Positions 28,025-37,100 of a stretch of 64,000 nt of DNA are shown in pieces. The notes under the pieces were generated by a model. The model had not been told where the DNA came from. It worked only from the letters and a program-made list of their open reading frames with translations, and made no database searches. This DNA is from Microbacterium arborescens (lineage in GTDB: Bacteria > Actinomycetota > Actinomycetes > Actinomycetales > Microbacteriaceae). The translations under genes and the position numbers were made by a program. The stretch lies in the NCBI GenBank assembly GCA_003339645.1, contig QNUV01000041.1, positions 930,001 to 994,000 of the forward strand, given 5' to 3'. How positions within the stretch are numbered: position 1 is the first letter of the stretch; each line of letters starts with the position of its first letter.

Positions 28025-29533
28025 ATGGCCGTCGCGCCGTCGTCCACCACAGCATCCACGCCCACCGCGCACCCGGGTGCGCCGACCGTCGTCTCGGCCG
28101 AGGCGAACCGGGTCATCTGGCTCCTGCTCGTCGCAGCCTTCGTCGCGATCCTCAACGAGACGACGATGGGCGTCGCGATCCCCCATCTCATCGCCGACTT
28201 CCGGATCACGGCCGTGGCGGCGCAATGGCTCACGACCGCGTTCATGCTGACGATGGCCGTCGTCATCCCGATCACCGGCTTCCTGCTGCAACGACTGACC
28301 ACCCGCGCCGTCTTCACCGCGGCGATGACCCTGTTCTCGACGGGAACGCTCATCGCCGTGCTCGCGCCCGGCTTCGGATTCCTGCTGGTCGCGCGCGTGG
28401 TGCAGGCCTCGGGCACGGCGATCATGATGCCCCTGCTCATGACGACGCTGATGACCGTCGTACCGCCGCACGCCCGCGGCCGGATGATGGGACGGGTGAG
28501 CATCGTCATGTCGCTCGCCCCGGCGATCGGGCCCACCCTCTCCGGATTCCTCCTCGATACCCTCAGCTGGCGGTGGATCTTCGGCGTCGTCCTTCCCATC
28601 GCGCTCGTCTCCCTCGCGATCGGGGTCCGCTGGATCCACAACCTCGGCGAGACCCGACGCGCGCCCCTCGACGTCCTCTCCGTCGTTCTGTCGGCCTTCG
28701 GCTTCGGCGGGCTCGTGTTCGGGCTCAGCCAGATCGGCGCCGCGGGCCACGGCGGAGGCGATGCCGAGGCCGCGGTCCCGGCGTCGAACCTGCCGCTCAT
28801 CATCGCTCTGTCGGTCGGCGTCATCGCCCTCGGCGCCTTCGTCTGGCGGCAGATCGCCCTCCAGCGCAGCGATGACGCACTGCTCGACCTGCGCGTGTTC
28901 CGTTCCACGAACTTCTCGCTGTCGGTCGCTCAGCTGGCCGTCATGTCGATGGCCTTCTTCGGCGCCATCACGCTGCTGCCGCTGTACATGCAGAACGTGC
29001 TCGGGCTCTCCGCGCTCGAGTCCGGGCTCCTCGTCCTCCCGGGATCGCTCGCGATGGGCATCGCCGGCCCGTTCATCGGGCGCGTCTACGATCGCTGGGG
29101 CACGCGCGTGCTCCTCATCCCCGGCGCCGTCATCGTGACCGGCATCCTGTGGAGCTTCACGACCCTCACCGAGAACACGTCGGTGTGGCTACTGCTGGCG
29201 CTGCAGACCACACTCTCGCTGGGCCTGGCGATGTCGTTCACCCCGCTCTTCACCGCATCCCTCGGTTCGCTGCAGCCCCGGTTCTACTCGTACGGCAGTG
29301 CGATCGTCTCCACGGTGCAGCAGGTCGCAGGAGCCGCGGGCATCGCACTGCTCATCACCGTCATGTCCGCCGCGGAGGCGGGAGCGCTCGAACCCGGGAC
29401 GACGGCCGCGGGCGCCGAGGGCGCACGTGCCGCCTTCCTCGTGGCCGCGATCATCGCGTCGCCGCTGATCATCGGAGCCCTTCTCATCCGCAAGCCGGCC
29501 GACAGCCCCGAGGGCGCACCCGCCCCGCACTGA
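28025..29533 (+). CDS. MFS transporter, DHA2 (14-span) drug efflux family
   Basis: Proton-coupled efflux pump of 502 residues with about 14 membrane segments. It carries the DHA2 hallmarks NETTMGVAIPHLIADF in span 1, the AAQWLTTAFMLTMAVVIPITGFL segment, RVVQASGTAIMMPLLMT, and motif C-like GPTLSGFLLD after span 4. LmrB/EmrB-type relatives export drugs, dyes and organic compounds; the substrate here is unknown. ATG 28025 is supported by a GAGGAG site six bases upstream. It is followed by a long hairpin terminator shared with the convergent Cys-rich peptide gene. Confidence 0.9.
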   Translation: MAVAPSSTTASTPTAHPGAPTVVSAEANRVIWLLLVAAFVAILNETTMGVAIPHLIADFRITAVAAQWLTTAFMLTMAVVIPITGFLLQRLTTRAVFTAAMTLFSTGTLIAVLAPGFGFLLVARVVQASGTAIMMPLLMTTLMTVVPPHARGRMMGRVSIVMSLAPAIGPTLSGFLLDTLSWRWIFGVVLPIALVSLAIGVRWIHNLGETRRAPLDVLSVVLSAFGFGGLVFGLSQIGAAGHGGGDAEAAVPASNLPLIIALSVGVIALGAFVWRQIALQRSDDALLDLRVFRSTNFSLSVAQLAVMSMAFFGAITLLPLYMQNVLGLSALESGLLVLPGSLAMGIAGPFIGRVYDRWGTRVLLIPGAVIVTGILWSFTTLTENTSVWLLLALQTTLSLGLAMSFTPLFTASLGSLQPRFYSYGSAIVSTVQQVAGAAGIALLITVMSAAEAGALEPGTTAAGAEGARAAFLVAAIIASPLIIGALLIRKPADSPEGAPAPH

Positions 29534-29562
29534 GCCGCCGTCCGGCGTCGCCGAACGCGAAC

Positions 29563-29602
29563 GACGAAGCCGCCGGGTGCATCACGCACCGGCGGCTTCG
29601 TC
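29563..29602. terminator. Strong hairpin terminator after MFS gene
   Basis: A 17-bp inverted repeat with one bulged base (29563-29580 with 29586-29602) and a short loop lies just after the transporter gene and before the end of the convergent small gene. It contains self-complementary GAAGCCGCC/GGCGGCTTC arms. A bidirectional role is likely. Confidence 0.75.
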
Positions 29603-29620
29603 ATCGCCTCGAAGCGACGT

Positions 29621-29746
29621 TCAAGAGGTCGAGCAGCATCCCCCGCCGCAGCACGAGCCTGCGTCGTCGTTGGCGGTGATCAGCAGGTTCTTCTCATCGG
29701 GAACCGGCTGCAGGGTCTCAGGCTGAGGCGTGGATGCGGTGGACAT
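29621..29746 (-). CDS. Small cysteine-rich peptide with CCGGGCC tail (41 aa)
   Basis: A 41-residue predicted protein beginning MSTASTPQPETLQPVPDEK and ending with a cysteine cluster CCGGGCCSTS. The first two thirds are hydrophilic; the four cysteines sit in the last nine residues. Two adjacent CC pairs separated by three glycines would suit binding of a soft or transition metal, but no family function is known to me. It is transcribed divergently from the DJ-1 gene and converges on the MFS gene. The ribosome site before ATG 29746 is weak. The coding call rests mainly on the improbable cysteine cluster and on recalled small actinobacterial proteins with similar tails. Confidence 0.6.
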   Translation of the reverse strand: MSTASTPQPETLQPVPDEKNLLITANDDAGSCCGGGCCSTS

Positions 29747-29835
29747 ATCGCCATCGTAACCCCGCAGGGGACCATGCGTCGCTGAGCCTGTCAAGCGCGT
29801 CGCAGCGTCCCCCGGCCGAGCGTAGCGTCGGGGCC

Positions 29836-30384
29836 ATGAGCACTCTCGATGGCAAGAAGATCGCATTCCTGGCAACCGACGGCTTCGAGGACAGTGAGCT
29901 GACCTCGCCGTGGCAGGCCGTCTCCGACGCCGGCGCCACCGTCGTCCTCGTCGCTCCGGAATCTGGCGAGATCACCGGCAAGAACGGTCACTCCCAGAAG
30001 GTCGACGTGGTCACGTCCGACGCCGAGGCCGATGAATACGACGCGCTCGTCCTCCCCGGCGGCGTCGTCAACGCCGACAACCTCCGACTCGACGCGAACG
30101 CCGTCGACTTCACGCGCGCGTTCTTCGAGCAGCACAAGCCCGTCGGCGCCATCTGCCACGCGGCATGGATCCTCGCCGAGGCCGACGTCCTCTCGGGACG
30201 CACGCTGACGAGTTTCCCGAGTCTGCGCACCGATCTCGTCAACGCCGGCGCGACCTGGGTCGACGAGGAGGTCGTGGTCGACCAGGGCCTCGTCTCGAGC
30301 CGGACGCCCGACGACCTGCCCGCCTTCAACGCGAAGGTCGTCGAAGAGATCGAAGAGGGCGAGCACTCCGGGCAGACCGCCTGA
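29836..30384 (+). CDS. DJ-1/PfpI family protein (type 1 glutamine amidotransferase-like)
   Basis: A 182-residue DJ-1/PfpI superfamily protein. The nucleophile-elbow cysteine with its following His is in VGAICHAAWILAEA, the upstream acidic residue in the FEDSEL segment, and the core strand in YDALVLPGGVVNADNLR. Relatives include the stress proteins YhbO/YraA and PfpI proteases, often described as glyoxalases, deglycases or chaperones. Length and motifs match complete family members. Start ATG 29836. It stands alone and ends at a hairpin shared with the convergent dehydrogenase-like gene. Confidence 0.9.
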   Translation: MSTLDGKKIAFLATDGFEDSELTSPWQAVSDAGATVVLVAPESGEITGKNGHSQKVDVVTSDAEADEYDALVLPGGVVNADNLRLDANAVDFTRAFFEQHKPVGAICHAAWILAEADVLSGRTLTSFPSLRTDLVNAGATWVDEEVVVDQGLVSSRTPDDLPAFNAKVVEEIEEGEHSGQTA

Positions 30385-30414
30385 GCCATCCGTCCCGACC
30401 GCCGACGCGGCACC

Positions 30415-30451
30415 CGATCGCCCCCGCGAGCTCAGGCTCCGGGGGCGATCG
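30415..30451. terminator. Bidirectional terminator between DJ-1 and dehydrogenase-like genes
   Basis: A perfect 12-bp GC-rich inverted repeat (30415-30426 with 30440-30451) with a 13-base loop. The stop codon of the minus-strand gene at 30432 lies inside the loop, so this hairpin forms at the very end of that gene. It is placed to end transcription from both sides. Confidence 0.7.
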
Positions 30452-31346
30452 CCACGCGGAGGTGACGGCCCGCGCGGGCGAGGTCGATCGCCTCGTCGAG
30501 CCGGGCGAAGGGAAGCGGCGCCGACACGAGGTCGGCGAACGGGTAGCGCCGGGTGCCCGGAGCCCGCATGAACGCGACCGCCGCCACGAGATCGGCCGGC
30601 GTGGGCGCCCCGCCCCGCACGACGAGCTCCCGGGGGTCGGGGCTTGCGGCCATGAAGCGTGCGCTCAGGTCCGTTTCGAGGATGTGCTCGGGCGCCAGCG
30701 CGGCCCCGAAGCGCTCGGCCCGGGCCCGAACCCGAGGATCGGCTGAAGCCACCCGTGGCCGACCACCGCTCGCGGCGATCATCGCCGCGAGCACGAGTGG
30801 ATCGGCGCCCGTGCCCGCGACCGTCACGAGGAGATCCTCCGGATCGGCGGCCTCTTCCAGACGTCGCATGATCGCGGCCGCCCGCGCGCCCGCGCCGGGA
30901 ACGGGCGCCAGGATGCAGGCCGGGAGCGCTTCGCCCACGCGGGCGATCGGCGTGCCCTCGACGAGATGCACATGGGTCGCGAAGCCGCCCACGAGCTCGC
31001 GGTGCGCGCCGATGCGCTCATGCGGGCCCACGGCACTCACGACGCGCTCCCCGAGCTCGAGTGGAATGCCATCCACCGCCGCGACGGTGCCGCCGAGCGC
31101 GGCGATCCTGCCGACGAACTCACGACCGAGAACCGTGGGAACCGGGCACTGCTCGTCACCGTCGGTGATGGCGAGGTCGTCCTCGGTGATCGTGACGAGG
31201 TCGATGCGCACCAGCACATCTCCCGGTCCCAGCACCACGCCGGGGACGGCGATCGTCTCAGGATCGCGCCCGGGCCCCATCCAGGCGCGGGCCAGCGCAG
31301 CAGGACGCAGCAGGACGTCCATCGGTGCTCGGGTCGCCAGTTCCAT
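30432..31346 (-). CDS. Alcohol-dehydrogenase-like (MDR) protein without zinc ligands
   Basis: A 304-residue protein of the medium-chain dehydrogenase/reductase superfamily. A GroES-like N-terminal half (GPGDVLVRIDLVTITEDDLAI, VLGREFVGRI) is followed by a Rossmann-like half. The catalytic-zinc Cys is absent (TITEDDL where GxCxxD is expected) and the GHE motif reads GRE. The four-Cys structural-zinc loop is missing, and the dinucleotide loop is a weak VAGTGADPL. It may be a zinc-independent or a degenerate member; the substrate is unknown. It starts at ATG 31346 and converges on the DJ-1 gene. Confidence 0.65.
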   Translation of the reverse strand: MELATRAPMDVLLRPAALARAWMGPGRDPETIAVPGVVLGPGDVLVRIDLVTITEDDLAITDGDEQCPVPTVLGREFVGRIAALGGTVAAVDGIPLELGERVVSAVGPHERIGAHRELVGGFATHVHLVEGTPIARVGEALPACILAPVPGAGARAAAIMRRLEEAADPEDLLVTVAGTGADPLVLAAMIAASGGRPRVASADPRVRARAERFGAALAPEHILETDLSARFMAASPDPRELVVRGGAPTPADLVAAVAFMRAPGTRRYPFADLVSAPLPFARLDEAIDLARAGRHLRVAIAPGA

Positions 31347-31513
31347 TCGCGCCCTCTCGCCGGTGGTGACCCCCTCACTGTCGCAAAGGCCACCGTCTGG
31401 CGGACGCGGCGGCGCACCCCGTTCCGCGAATGTTCACCGGATGGTGGGCGGACCGCCTCCCCGGGGCCGCGGGTACGCTGGAATCCGGCGCGCGAGTGCC
31501 GGAGAGGACCACC

Positions 31514-31909
31514 ATGAGAATCGTCGACTCGGCCGACTGGCGCGATCGCCTCACCTACGAGACGCCCTACCGCGTCGCCGACGTCATGCCGGGTGATCCC
31601 GCGCGATGCGCCGCGTGTCCCGCTGATGCCGGCGCGCACGACCGCGACCACCTGTGGGCGGTCAAGCACCGTCACCCGACCAACCACGGCGGCTTCGTCC
31701 GGTTCTACTGCGAAGCCCACGTGCCCGAACGCAAGCAGCCCGCCGTCGCCGCGCGCACCGCGCCGGCCCGGCGAGCCGCTCCCCGCACGGCCGCTCCGCG
31801 CGCCCCGAAGGCGCCGGCTCCCTCGGATGTCGTGCGGGCGATGTGCCCGGACTGCTTCGTCGAGGTGTCCGCCGCGGGCGAGTGCGGCATCTGCGGCATC
31901 CGGATCTGA
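31514..31909 (+). CDS. Hypothetical protein with Cys/His-rich N-terminal part and C-terminal zinc ribbon
   Basis: A 131-residue protein I cannot assign. The N-terminal part has CAACPADAG and, after a His-rich stretch (KHRHPTNHGG), FYCEAHV, together suited to one zinc site. A basic Ala/Pro/Arg linker (about residues 75-105) joins it to a short C-terminal zinc ribbon with CPDCF and CGICGIRI. The linker composition suggests nucleic-acid contact, which is only a guess. A GGAGAGG site precedes ATG 31514. The next gene starts four bases after the stop and is also Cys-containing. Confidence 0.65.
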   Translation: MRIVDSADWRDRLTYETPYRVADVMPGDPARCAACPADAGAHDRDHLWAVKHRHPTNHGGFVRFYCEAHVPERKQPAVAARTAPARRAAPRTAAPRAPKAPAPSDVVRAMCPDCFVEVSAAGECGICGIRI

Positions 31910-31913
31910 TCGG

Positions 31914-32273
31914 GTGAACGCGCCGGCCGCCGCGGACTATCCGACCGCACTGTGGTGCCGGTCCCGCCGCGGGTCGGCGCTCTGCACGCGTCCGCGGGGA
32001 CACGCCGGCCTGCACAATCGCCTGGGCACGTCGCAGATGTGGTCGGACTCTCAAGCAGATCCGCCACGGTGCGCCGGCAGCGGCGAGCCCGCGGAGGCGG
32101 CACCCTCGTTGCCCGACGGGTTTCCCTTCGGGCGCGGCATGTGCCCCGTGTGCACCGGATTCGTCGAGCTGGCCGACGGTCGTCTGGAACGTCACGATGC
32201 CTTCCGCGGAACGACGGATGCCGCCGAGGGCGAGGCGCGGGCGCAGTGGTTCAATACCGTCGGGTGGAACTGA
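31914..32273 (+). CDS. Hypothetical Cys-containing protein, partner of preceding zinc-ribbon gene
   Basis: A 119-residue predicted protein of unknown function, starting at GTG four bases after the preceding gene. It contains LWCRSRRGSALC near the N terminus, a central PPRCAGSGEP and a CPVCTGFVEL pair followed by GRLERHDAF, which looks like half of a zinc ribbon. The C terminus ends with a Trp-rich QWFNTVGWN. Spacing and shared Cys content suggest it is translated with its neighbour. I do not recognise the family. Confidence 0.55.
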   Translation: MNAPAAADYPTALWCRSRRGSALCTRPRGHAGLHNRLGTSQMWSDSQADPPRCAGSGEPAEAAPSLPDGFPFGRGMCPVCTGFVELADGRLERHDAFRGTTDAAEGEARAQWFNTVGWN

Positions 32274-32300
32274 CCGCCCGCGCGGCGGAGCGGTGAGCCC

Positions 32301-32561
32301 TCAGGCGCTCGCCTCGTCGTCTCGCCAGGGCAGGTTGAGGTCCTCGGCCGGCACGTCGACGTCTCCGACGTCGTCAGGACCACCCGTGCCGGGACGAGCC
32401 CGCACGAGGTCGTCGTCGACGTCCTCATCGGGGCTGGTCGGCGCCTCGTCCTGCTTCTCGCGGGTCTCGGTGTCGCTCGCCGGGCTGTAGCGCATGTCCT
32501 TGCGGACGGCCTCCGGCTCGGAGAGCGGTTCCTGGTCGGTCGCCGGGTCCTGCTGGCTCAT
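32301..32561 (-). CDS. Small acidic hypothetical protein (86 aa)
   Basis: A hydrophilic, strongly acidic protein of 86 residues (QEPLSEPEAVRKDMRY, PTSPDEDVDDDLV, EDLNLPWRDD) with no hydrophobic segment, probably disordered. ATG 32561 is preferred to the GTG one codon upstream because a GGGAG site lies about five bases before it. It is convergent with the zinc-ribbon pair and divergent from the next gene. No function can be assigned. Confidence 0.6.
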   Translation of the reverse strand: MSQQDPATDQEPLSEPEAVRKDMRYSPASDTETREKQDEAPTSPDEDVDDDLVRARPGTGGPDDVGDVDVPAEDLNLPWRDDEASA

Positions 32562-32751
32562 CACGTCTCCCTCGCTGTCGGCGCGTCGACTCGACGCTCC
32601 CGACCACGGTAGGCAGCGCCGCAGATCGCGTCAGGCGCGTTGACCAGCCGAGAGCATCGTGCGATGATCCCGGCCGACTCGGGCAGTATCCGATGATCAC
32701 CGTCCGCGCAAGTGTGAGGTGCCGGATGCGGTTACCCGACACAGTGTTGCC

Positions 32752-33111
32752 ATGAGACGAATCACGTACGCGGGCGACACGGTGATCACGACGGATGACG
32801 TTGCGGAGGCACTGGTCGAGCTCACCGCCGCCGTGGCCAATTACGGCCGTGCGGAGGCCGTGCGGATTCCGATCGTGCTCGAGCCGAGCGGCCGCGTCGA
32901 TGAGGCCGAGCTCGTGATCGGCGTCGGCAACGACGTGCTGTCCGCCCCCGTCGAGTGGGACGCCGATGAACCGGACTTCTCCGAGGGCGCGGACGATCTG
33001 CGCGCCCACGAGAGCTACCCCCGGCGCGCGGAGGGCGCCCACCTCTACGCCGTCGACGACGAGCCTCCCGCGCAGTGGGATCCCGACCTCGAGGGATTCC
33101 GCGACGCCTGA
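32752..33111 (+). CDS. Hypothetical protein (119 aa)
   Basis: A 119-residue acidic cytoplasmic protein of unknown function. It begins MRRITYAGDTVITTDDVAEALVELTAAVANYGRAE, a fold-like segment of strand and helix, and then has VRIPIVLEPSGRVDEAELVIGVGNDVLSAPVEW, typical of a small alpha/beta domain. The C terminus is rich in Asp and Pro. ATG 32752 is chosen; an in-frame GTG 33 bases upstream gives a longer form. The 190-base gap before it probably holds divergent promoters for this gene and its acidic neighbour. Conserved small proteins like this exist in Microbacteriaceae, but I cannot name the family. Confidence 0.6.
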   Translation: MRRITYAGDTVITTDDVAEALVELTAAVANYGRAEAVRIPIVLEPSGRVDEAELVIGVGNDVLSAPVEWDADEPDFSEGADDLRAHESYPRRAEGAHLYAVDDEPPAQWDPDLEGFRDA

Positions 33112-33177
33112 CCTTTCGCGTCACACTGCCGCCGACCGTGCGGCGCGGGCGCGCTCGATGGCGTAGCGTGGCCGATC

Positions 33178-34218
33178 GTGCGAGCGATGGTCATGGACAG
33201 CATCCGCGGGCCGGTGACGGTTCGCGAGGTGGCCGATCCGAACGTCCCCGCCGACGGCGTGGTGGTGTCGGTGCGCGCCACCGGGCTTTGTCGAAGCGAC
33301 TGGCACGCCTGGGCAGGTCATGACGACATCGCCCTGCCGCACACCCCGGGACACGAGTTCTCGGGCGTCATCTCCGAGGTCGGTTCCGACGTCGAGGGCT
33401 GGCTGGTGGGTGATCGCGTCACGACGCCGTTCGTCATCGGCTGCGGTCGATGCGAGTGGTGCTCCCGCGGCGATGCTCAGGTCTGCCCCCACCAGCAGCA
33501 GCCCGGGTTCACCTACGCCGGCTCGTTCGCCGAGCGGGTTATCGTGCCGGCCGCCGACGTCAACCTCGTCGGCATCCCCGACGGCGTCTCGTTCGAAGCT
33601 GCGGCGGCGCTCGGATGCCGCTTCGCTACGGCCTACCGCGCGTTGATCGCCCGCGCAGCCCTGAGCGGCGGCGAGTGGATCACCATCGTCGGCGCAGGCG
33701 GCGTCGGTCTCAGCGCGGTGATGATCGCGCGGGCTTTGGGCGCGCGCGTCATCGCGGTCGACCGCTCGCACGCCGCTTTACAGACCGCCTCCGAGGTCGG
33801 GGCGGAGCACGTCGTCGCCGCCGACGGGCGCGACGTGCCGGCGATCGTCCACGAGCTGACGGGCGGGGGCAGCCACGTCTCGGTCGATGCGGTGGGCAGC
33901 GAGCAGACCGCATCCGATGCGATTCTGAGCCTTCGTCGCCGAGGGCGTCACGTGCAGATCGGGCTGCTGCCCTCGGCATCCGGTCGTAGCGCCGCTCCCC
34001 TGGCCCGCGTCATCGCGTGGGAACTCGACCTGCTCGGGAGTCACGGCATGGCGGCGGTGGACTACCCCGGGATGATGGCGCTGATCGGCGACGGCAGCCT
34101 GCGCCCGCAGGACCTCGTGCAGCGGGTGGTCGGGCTGGAGGAAGGTGCCCGATTGCTGCCCGAAATGGACAGTGCGCCCGCCGCGGGCATGACGATGATC
34201 GACCCGCAGCTGGTCTGA
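33178..34218 (+). CDS. Zinc-dependent alcohol dehydrogenase family protein
   Basis: Medium-chain zinc dehydrogenase of 346 residues. Catalytic zinc ligands are Cys in TGLCRSDWHAW and His-Glu in GHEFSG. The structural-zinc lobe is complete (CGRCEWCSRGDAQVC), and the NAD(P) fold reads IVGAGGVGLSAVMIA. It oxidises an alcohol or reduces an aldehyde; the substrate is unknown. GTG 33178 gives the common opening MRAMVM; ATG 33187 is an alternative. It ends at a strong hairpin terminator. In contrast to the neighbouring 304-residue relative, all zinc ligands are intact. Confidence 0.92.
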   Translation: MRAMVMDSIRGPVTVREVADPNVPADGVVVSVRATGLCRSDWHAWAGHDDIALPHTPGHEFSGVISEVGSDVEGWLVGDRVTTPFVIGCGRCEWCSRGDAQVCPHQQQPGFTYAGSFAERVIVPAADVNLVGIPDGVSFEAAAALGCRFATAYRALIARAALSGGEWITIVGAGGVGLSAVMIARALGARVIAVDRSHAALQTASEVGAEHVVAADGRDVPAIVHELTGGGSHVSVDAVGSEQTASDAILSLRRRGRHVQIGLLPSASGRSAAPLARVIAWELDLLGSHGMAAVDYPGMMALIGDGSLRPQDLVQRVVGLEEGARLLPEMDSAPAAGMTMIDPQLV

Positions 34219-34232
34219 ACGGCGCGAGACGC

Positions 34233-34274
34233 GAAGACCCCGCCCGGACGCGGTGGTCATGGGGCGGGGTCTTC
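34233..34274 (+). terminator. Rho-independent-type terminator after alcohol dehydrogenase
   Basis: A perfect 13-bp inverted repeat (34233-34245 with 34262-34274), GAAGACCCCGCCC/GGGCGGGGTCTTC, lies 15 bases after the dehydrogenase stop. The convergent dps gene ends at 34327, so it may serve both strands. Confidence 0.8.
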
Positions 34275-34326
34275 GGGGCGGGTCTCCCCAGCCGCGGCTC
34301 GGCGCTTGGCCGACCCTGGGGCTCTG

Positions 34327-34866
34327 TCAGCCCTGCGGCTTGCGGTTCTCGGCGCTGACCATCCAGGCGAGCTGCTCGAGGCGCTCGAGGATCGAGTGCA
34401 GGATGTCGGCGGTCGTGGGGTCTTCCTCGTCGACCTCGTCGTGCACGTCGCGGCAGGTTCCGATCGTCGCCTCCAGGCGCTCGGTGATGAGGTCGATGAC
34501 CTCGGCGGTGTCGATCTCGCCCTGCGGGAACTCCGGCAGCGTCGTCGTCTCGGCGACAGTGTCGCTGCGGCCGTCCGGCAGGGCGTGGAGCGCACGCATG
34601 CGCTCGGCGACCGTGTCGGCGAACTCGCGCGCGGCATCGATGATCTCGTCGAGCTGCAGGTGGGTGTCGCGGAAGTTGCGTCCGACGACGTTCCAGTGCG
34701 CCTGCTTGCCCTGAAGCGACAGCTCGATGAGGTCGACGAGCACCTTCTGGGTGTTCTCGCTGAGCTTCTGCGAAGCGCGGAAGCCGCTCTCGGCGTTCTG
34801 CTCGTTCGTCAGACCGGCGCCGGCGGCGCGGCGCTTGTTACGCGTGGTGGTGGTGTTCGTGGCCAT
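34327..34866 (-). CDS. dps: Dps family DNA-protecting ferritin-like protein
   Basis: Dps-type mini-ferritin of 179 residues. Dodecamers store iron using H2O2 as oxidant and shield DNA in stress or stationary phase. The dinuclear iron site region is clear in KQAHWNVVGRNFRDTHLQLDEI, and the rest is a helical bundle ending in HSILERLEQLAWMVSAE. The N-terminal tail (MATNTTTTRNKRRAAGAG) is basic, as in members that bind DNA directly. ATG 34866 has an ideal GGAGG site. No operon partners. Confidence 0.95.
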   Translation of the reverse strand: MATNTTTTRNKRRAAGAGLTNEQNAESGFRASQKLSENTQKVLVDLIELSLQGKQAHWNVVGRNFRDTHLQLDEIIDAAREFADTVAERMRALHALPDGRSDTVAETTTLPEFPQGEIDTAEVIDLITERLEATIGTCRDVHDEVDEEDPTTADILHSILERLEQLAWMVSAENRKPQG

Positions 34867-34991
34867 AGTGTTGCCTCCTCGAGTCGAGATGACATCCACG
34901 CTAGGCAGGGTCGCAGCGCGGTGCCCACCGGTTGATGGAACGTGCGGGGGCTGGTAACGGGGTGGGTTGGTCTGCACCGCGTTGTCGTCCG

Positions 34992-35192
34992 TCAGGTGTC
35001 GGAATCGGCCTCGCTCTGCCGCATCTGCTGTCGCACGATCAAGACGAAGCTCGAGATCATGCTCGACACGAAGACGACGAACCCCGCGATTCGCCAGCCT
35101 CCGTCCGCAACGAACGCGAAAGGCATCGAAACGCCCCACAGCACGAGGGCGACGATCAGCATGACGAGTGGTCGGCGCGGCCATCGGTTCAT
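34992..35192 (-). CDS. Small membrane protein, two spans (66 aa)
   Basis: A 66-residue protein with two hydrophobic segments (about residues 8-28 and 33-55) flanked by basic residues at the start (MNRWPRRP) and a charged tail (RQQMRQSEADSDT). Both ends are predicted cytoplasmic by the positive-inside rule. No family name or function is recognised. It lies between dps and ychF on the same strand with its own short upstream gap. Confidence 0.6.
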   Translation of the reverse strand: MNRWPRRPLVMLIVALVLWGVSMPFAFVADGGWRIAGFVVFVSSMISSFVLIVRQQMRQSEADSDT

Positions 35193-35255
35193 GGGCCGAT
35201 GCTCTCAGCCCCTAGGTCGAACCGCTACAGATGTTTTCCGATCCGGGAGTACGGC

Positions 35256-36329
<1,074 letters not shown>

Positions 36330-36438
36330 GGGCATCCAGTCTACGTGGCCCGCCGGCATCGCCTCCGACCGATCCGGATCGCCCGGCTCGGCGGCGCGCC
36401 TCCCTTCCCGCGCTCCGAACGCGGGTGACGCTTGTGCC

Positions 36439-37035
36439 GTGGCACTCGACTTCACCGCGATCGACTTCGAGACGGCGAACTCCTCCAGTGCATCCGCGTG
36501 CTCGGTCGGACTCGTCCGCGTCCGGGACGGCGAGGTCGTCGCATCCGACGGCTGGCTGATCCGGCCGCCCTCCGGCCACGACCGCTTCTTCGACATCAAC
36601 GTGTCCATCCACGGGATCACCGCCGACGCGGTGGAGCATGCCCCCGGTTGGGTCGCGCAGCTCCCCCGCCTTCTCGACTTCATCGGTGACGACGTGCTCG
36701 TCGCCCACAACGCGGGTTTCGACATGGCGGTGCTGCGTCGAGCCTGCGAGGCGACGGATGCCGCACTCCCCGCGATCCGCTCGGTGTGCAGCGTGCAGCT
36801 GGCACGAAAGACGTACCAGCTCGATTCCTACCGGCTGCCGCTCGTGGCCGCTGCTGTCGGGTTCCTCGACTTCGCGCACCACGACGCCCTGGCGGACGCG
36901 CTCGCGTGCGCACACATCACCATCGACGCGGCTCGTCGGGCCGGCGCGCGCGATCTCGTCGAACTCGCGATGCTTCTGGGGGTGCGCGTGCCCGAGCACG
37001 AGCCGATCGGGGCTTCGCTGCTCAGCCCGGCCTGA
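36439..37035 (+). CDS. 3'-5' exonuclease (DnaQ/epsilon-like)
   Basis: DEDD-superfamily exonuclease of 198 residues, resembling stand-alone proofreading subunits. Catalytic acids are in FTAIDFETANSS (Asp-Glu), VAHNAGFDMAVLR (Asp), and the His-Asp pair in FAHHDALADALA. The start codon is GTG at 36439, with only a weak ribosome site; upstream in-frame sequence overlaps the divergent ychF gene. Similar short proteins are common in actinobacteria and act in DNA repair or RNA turnover. No operon partner. Confidence 0.88.
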   Translation: MALDFTAIDFETANSSSASACSVGLVRVRDGEVVASDGWLIRPPSGHDRFFDINVSIHGITADAVEHAPGWVAQLPRLLDFIGDDVLVAHNAGFDMAVLRRACEATDAALPAIRSVCSVQLARKTYQLDSYRLPLVAAAVGFLDFAHHDALADALACAHITIDAARRAGARDLVELAMLLGVRVPEHEPIGASLLSPA

Positions 37036-37100
37036 CGGAGTCGCTGGTCGTTCGCGGGCCTGTGGAAGGTCCCGGCGCGATGTCGGAGGCCCGTGACATG

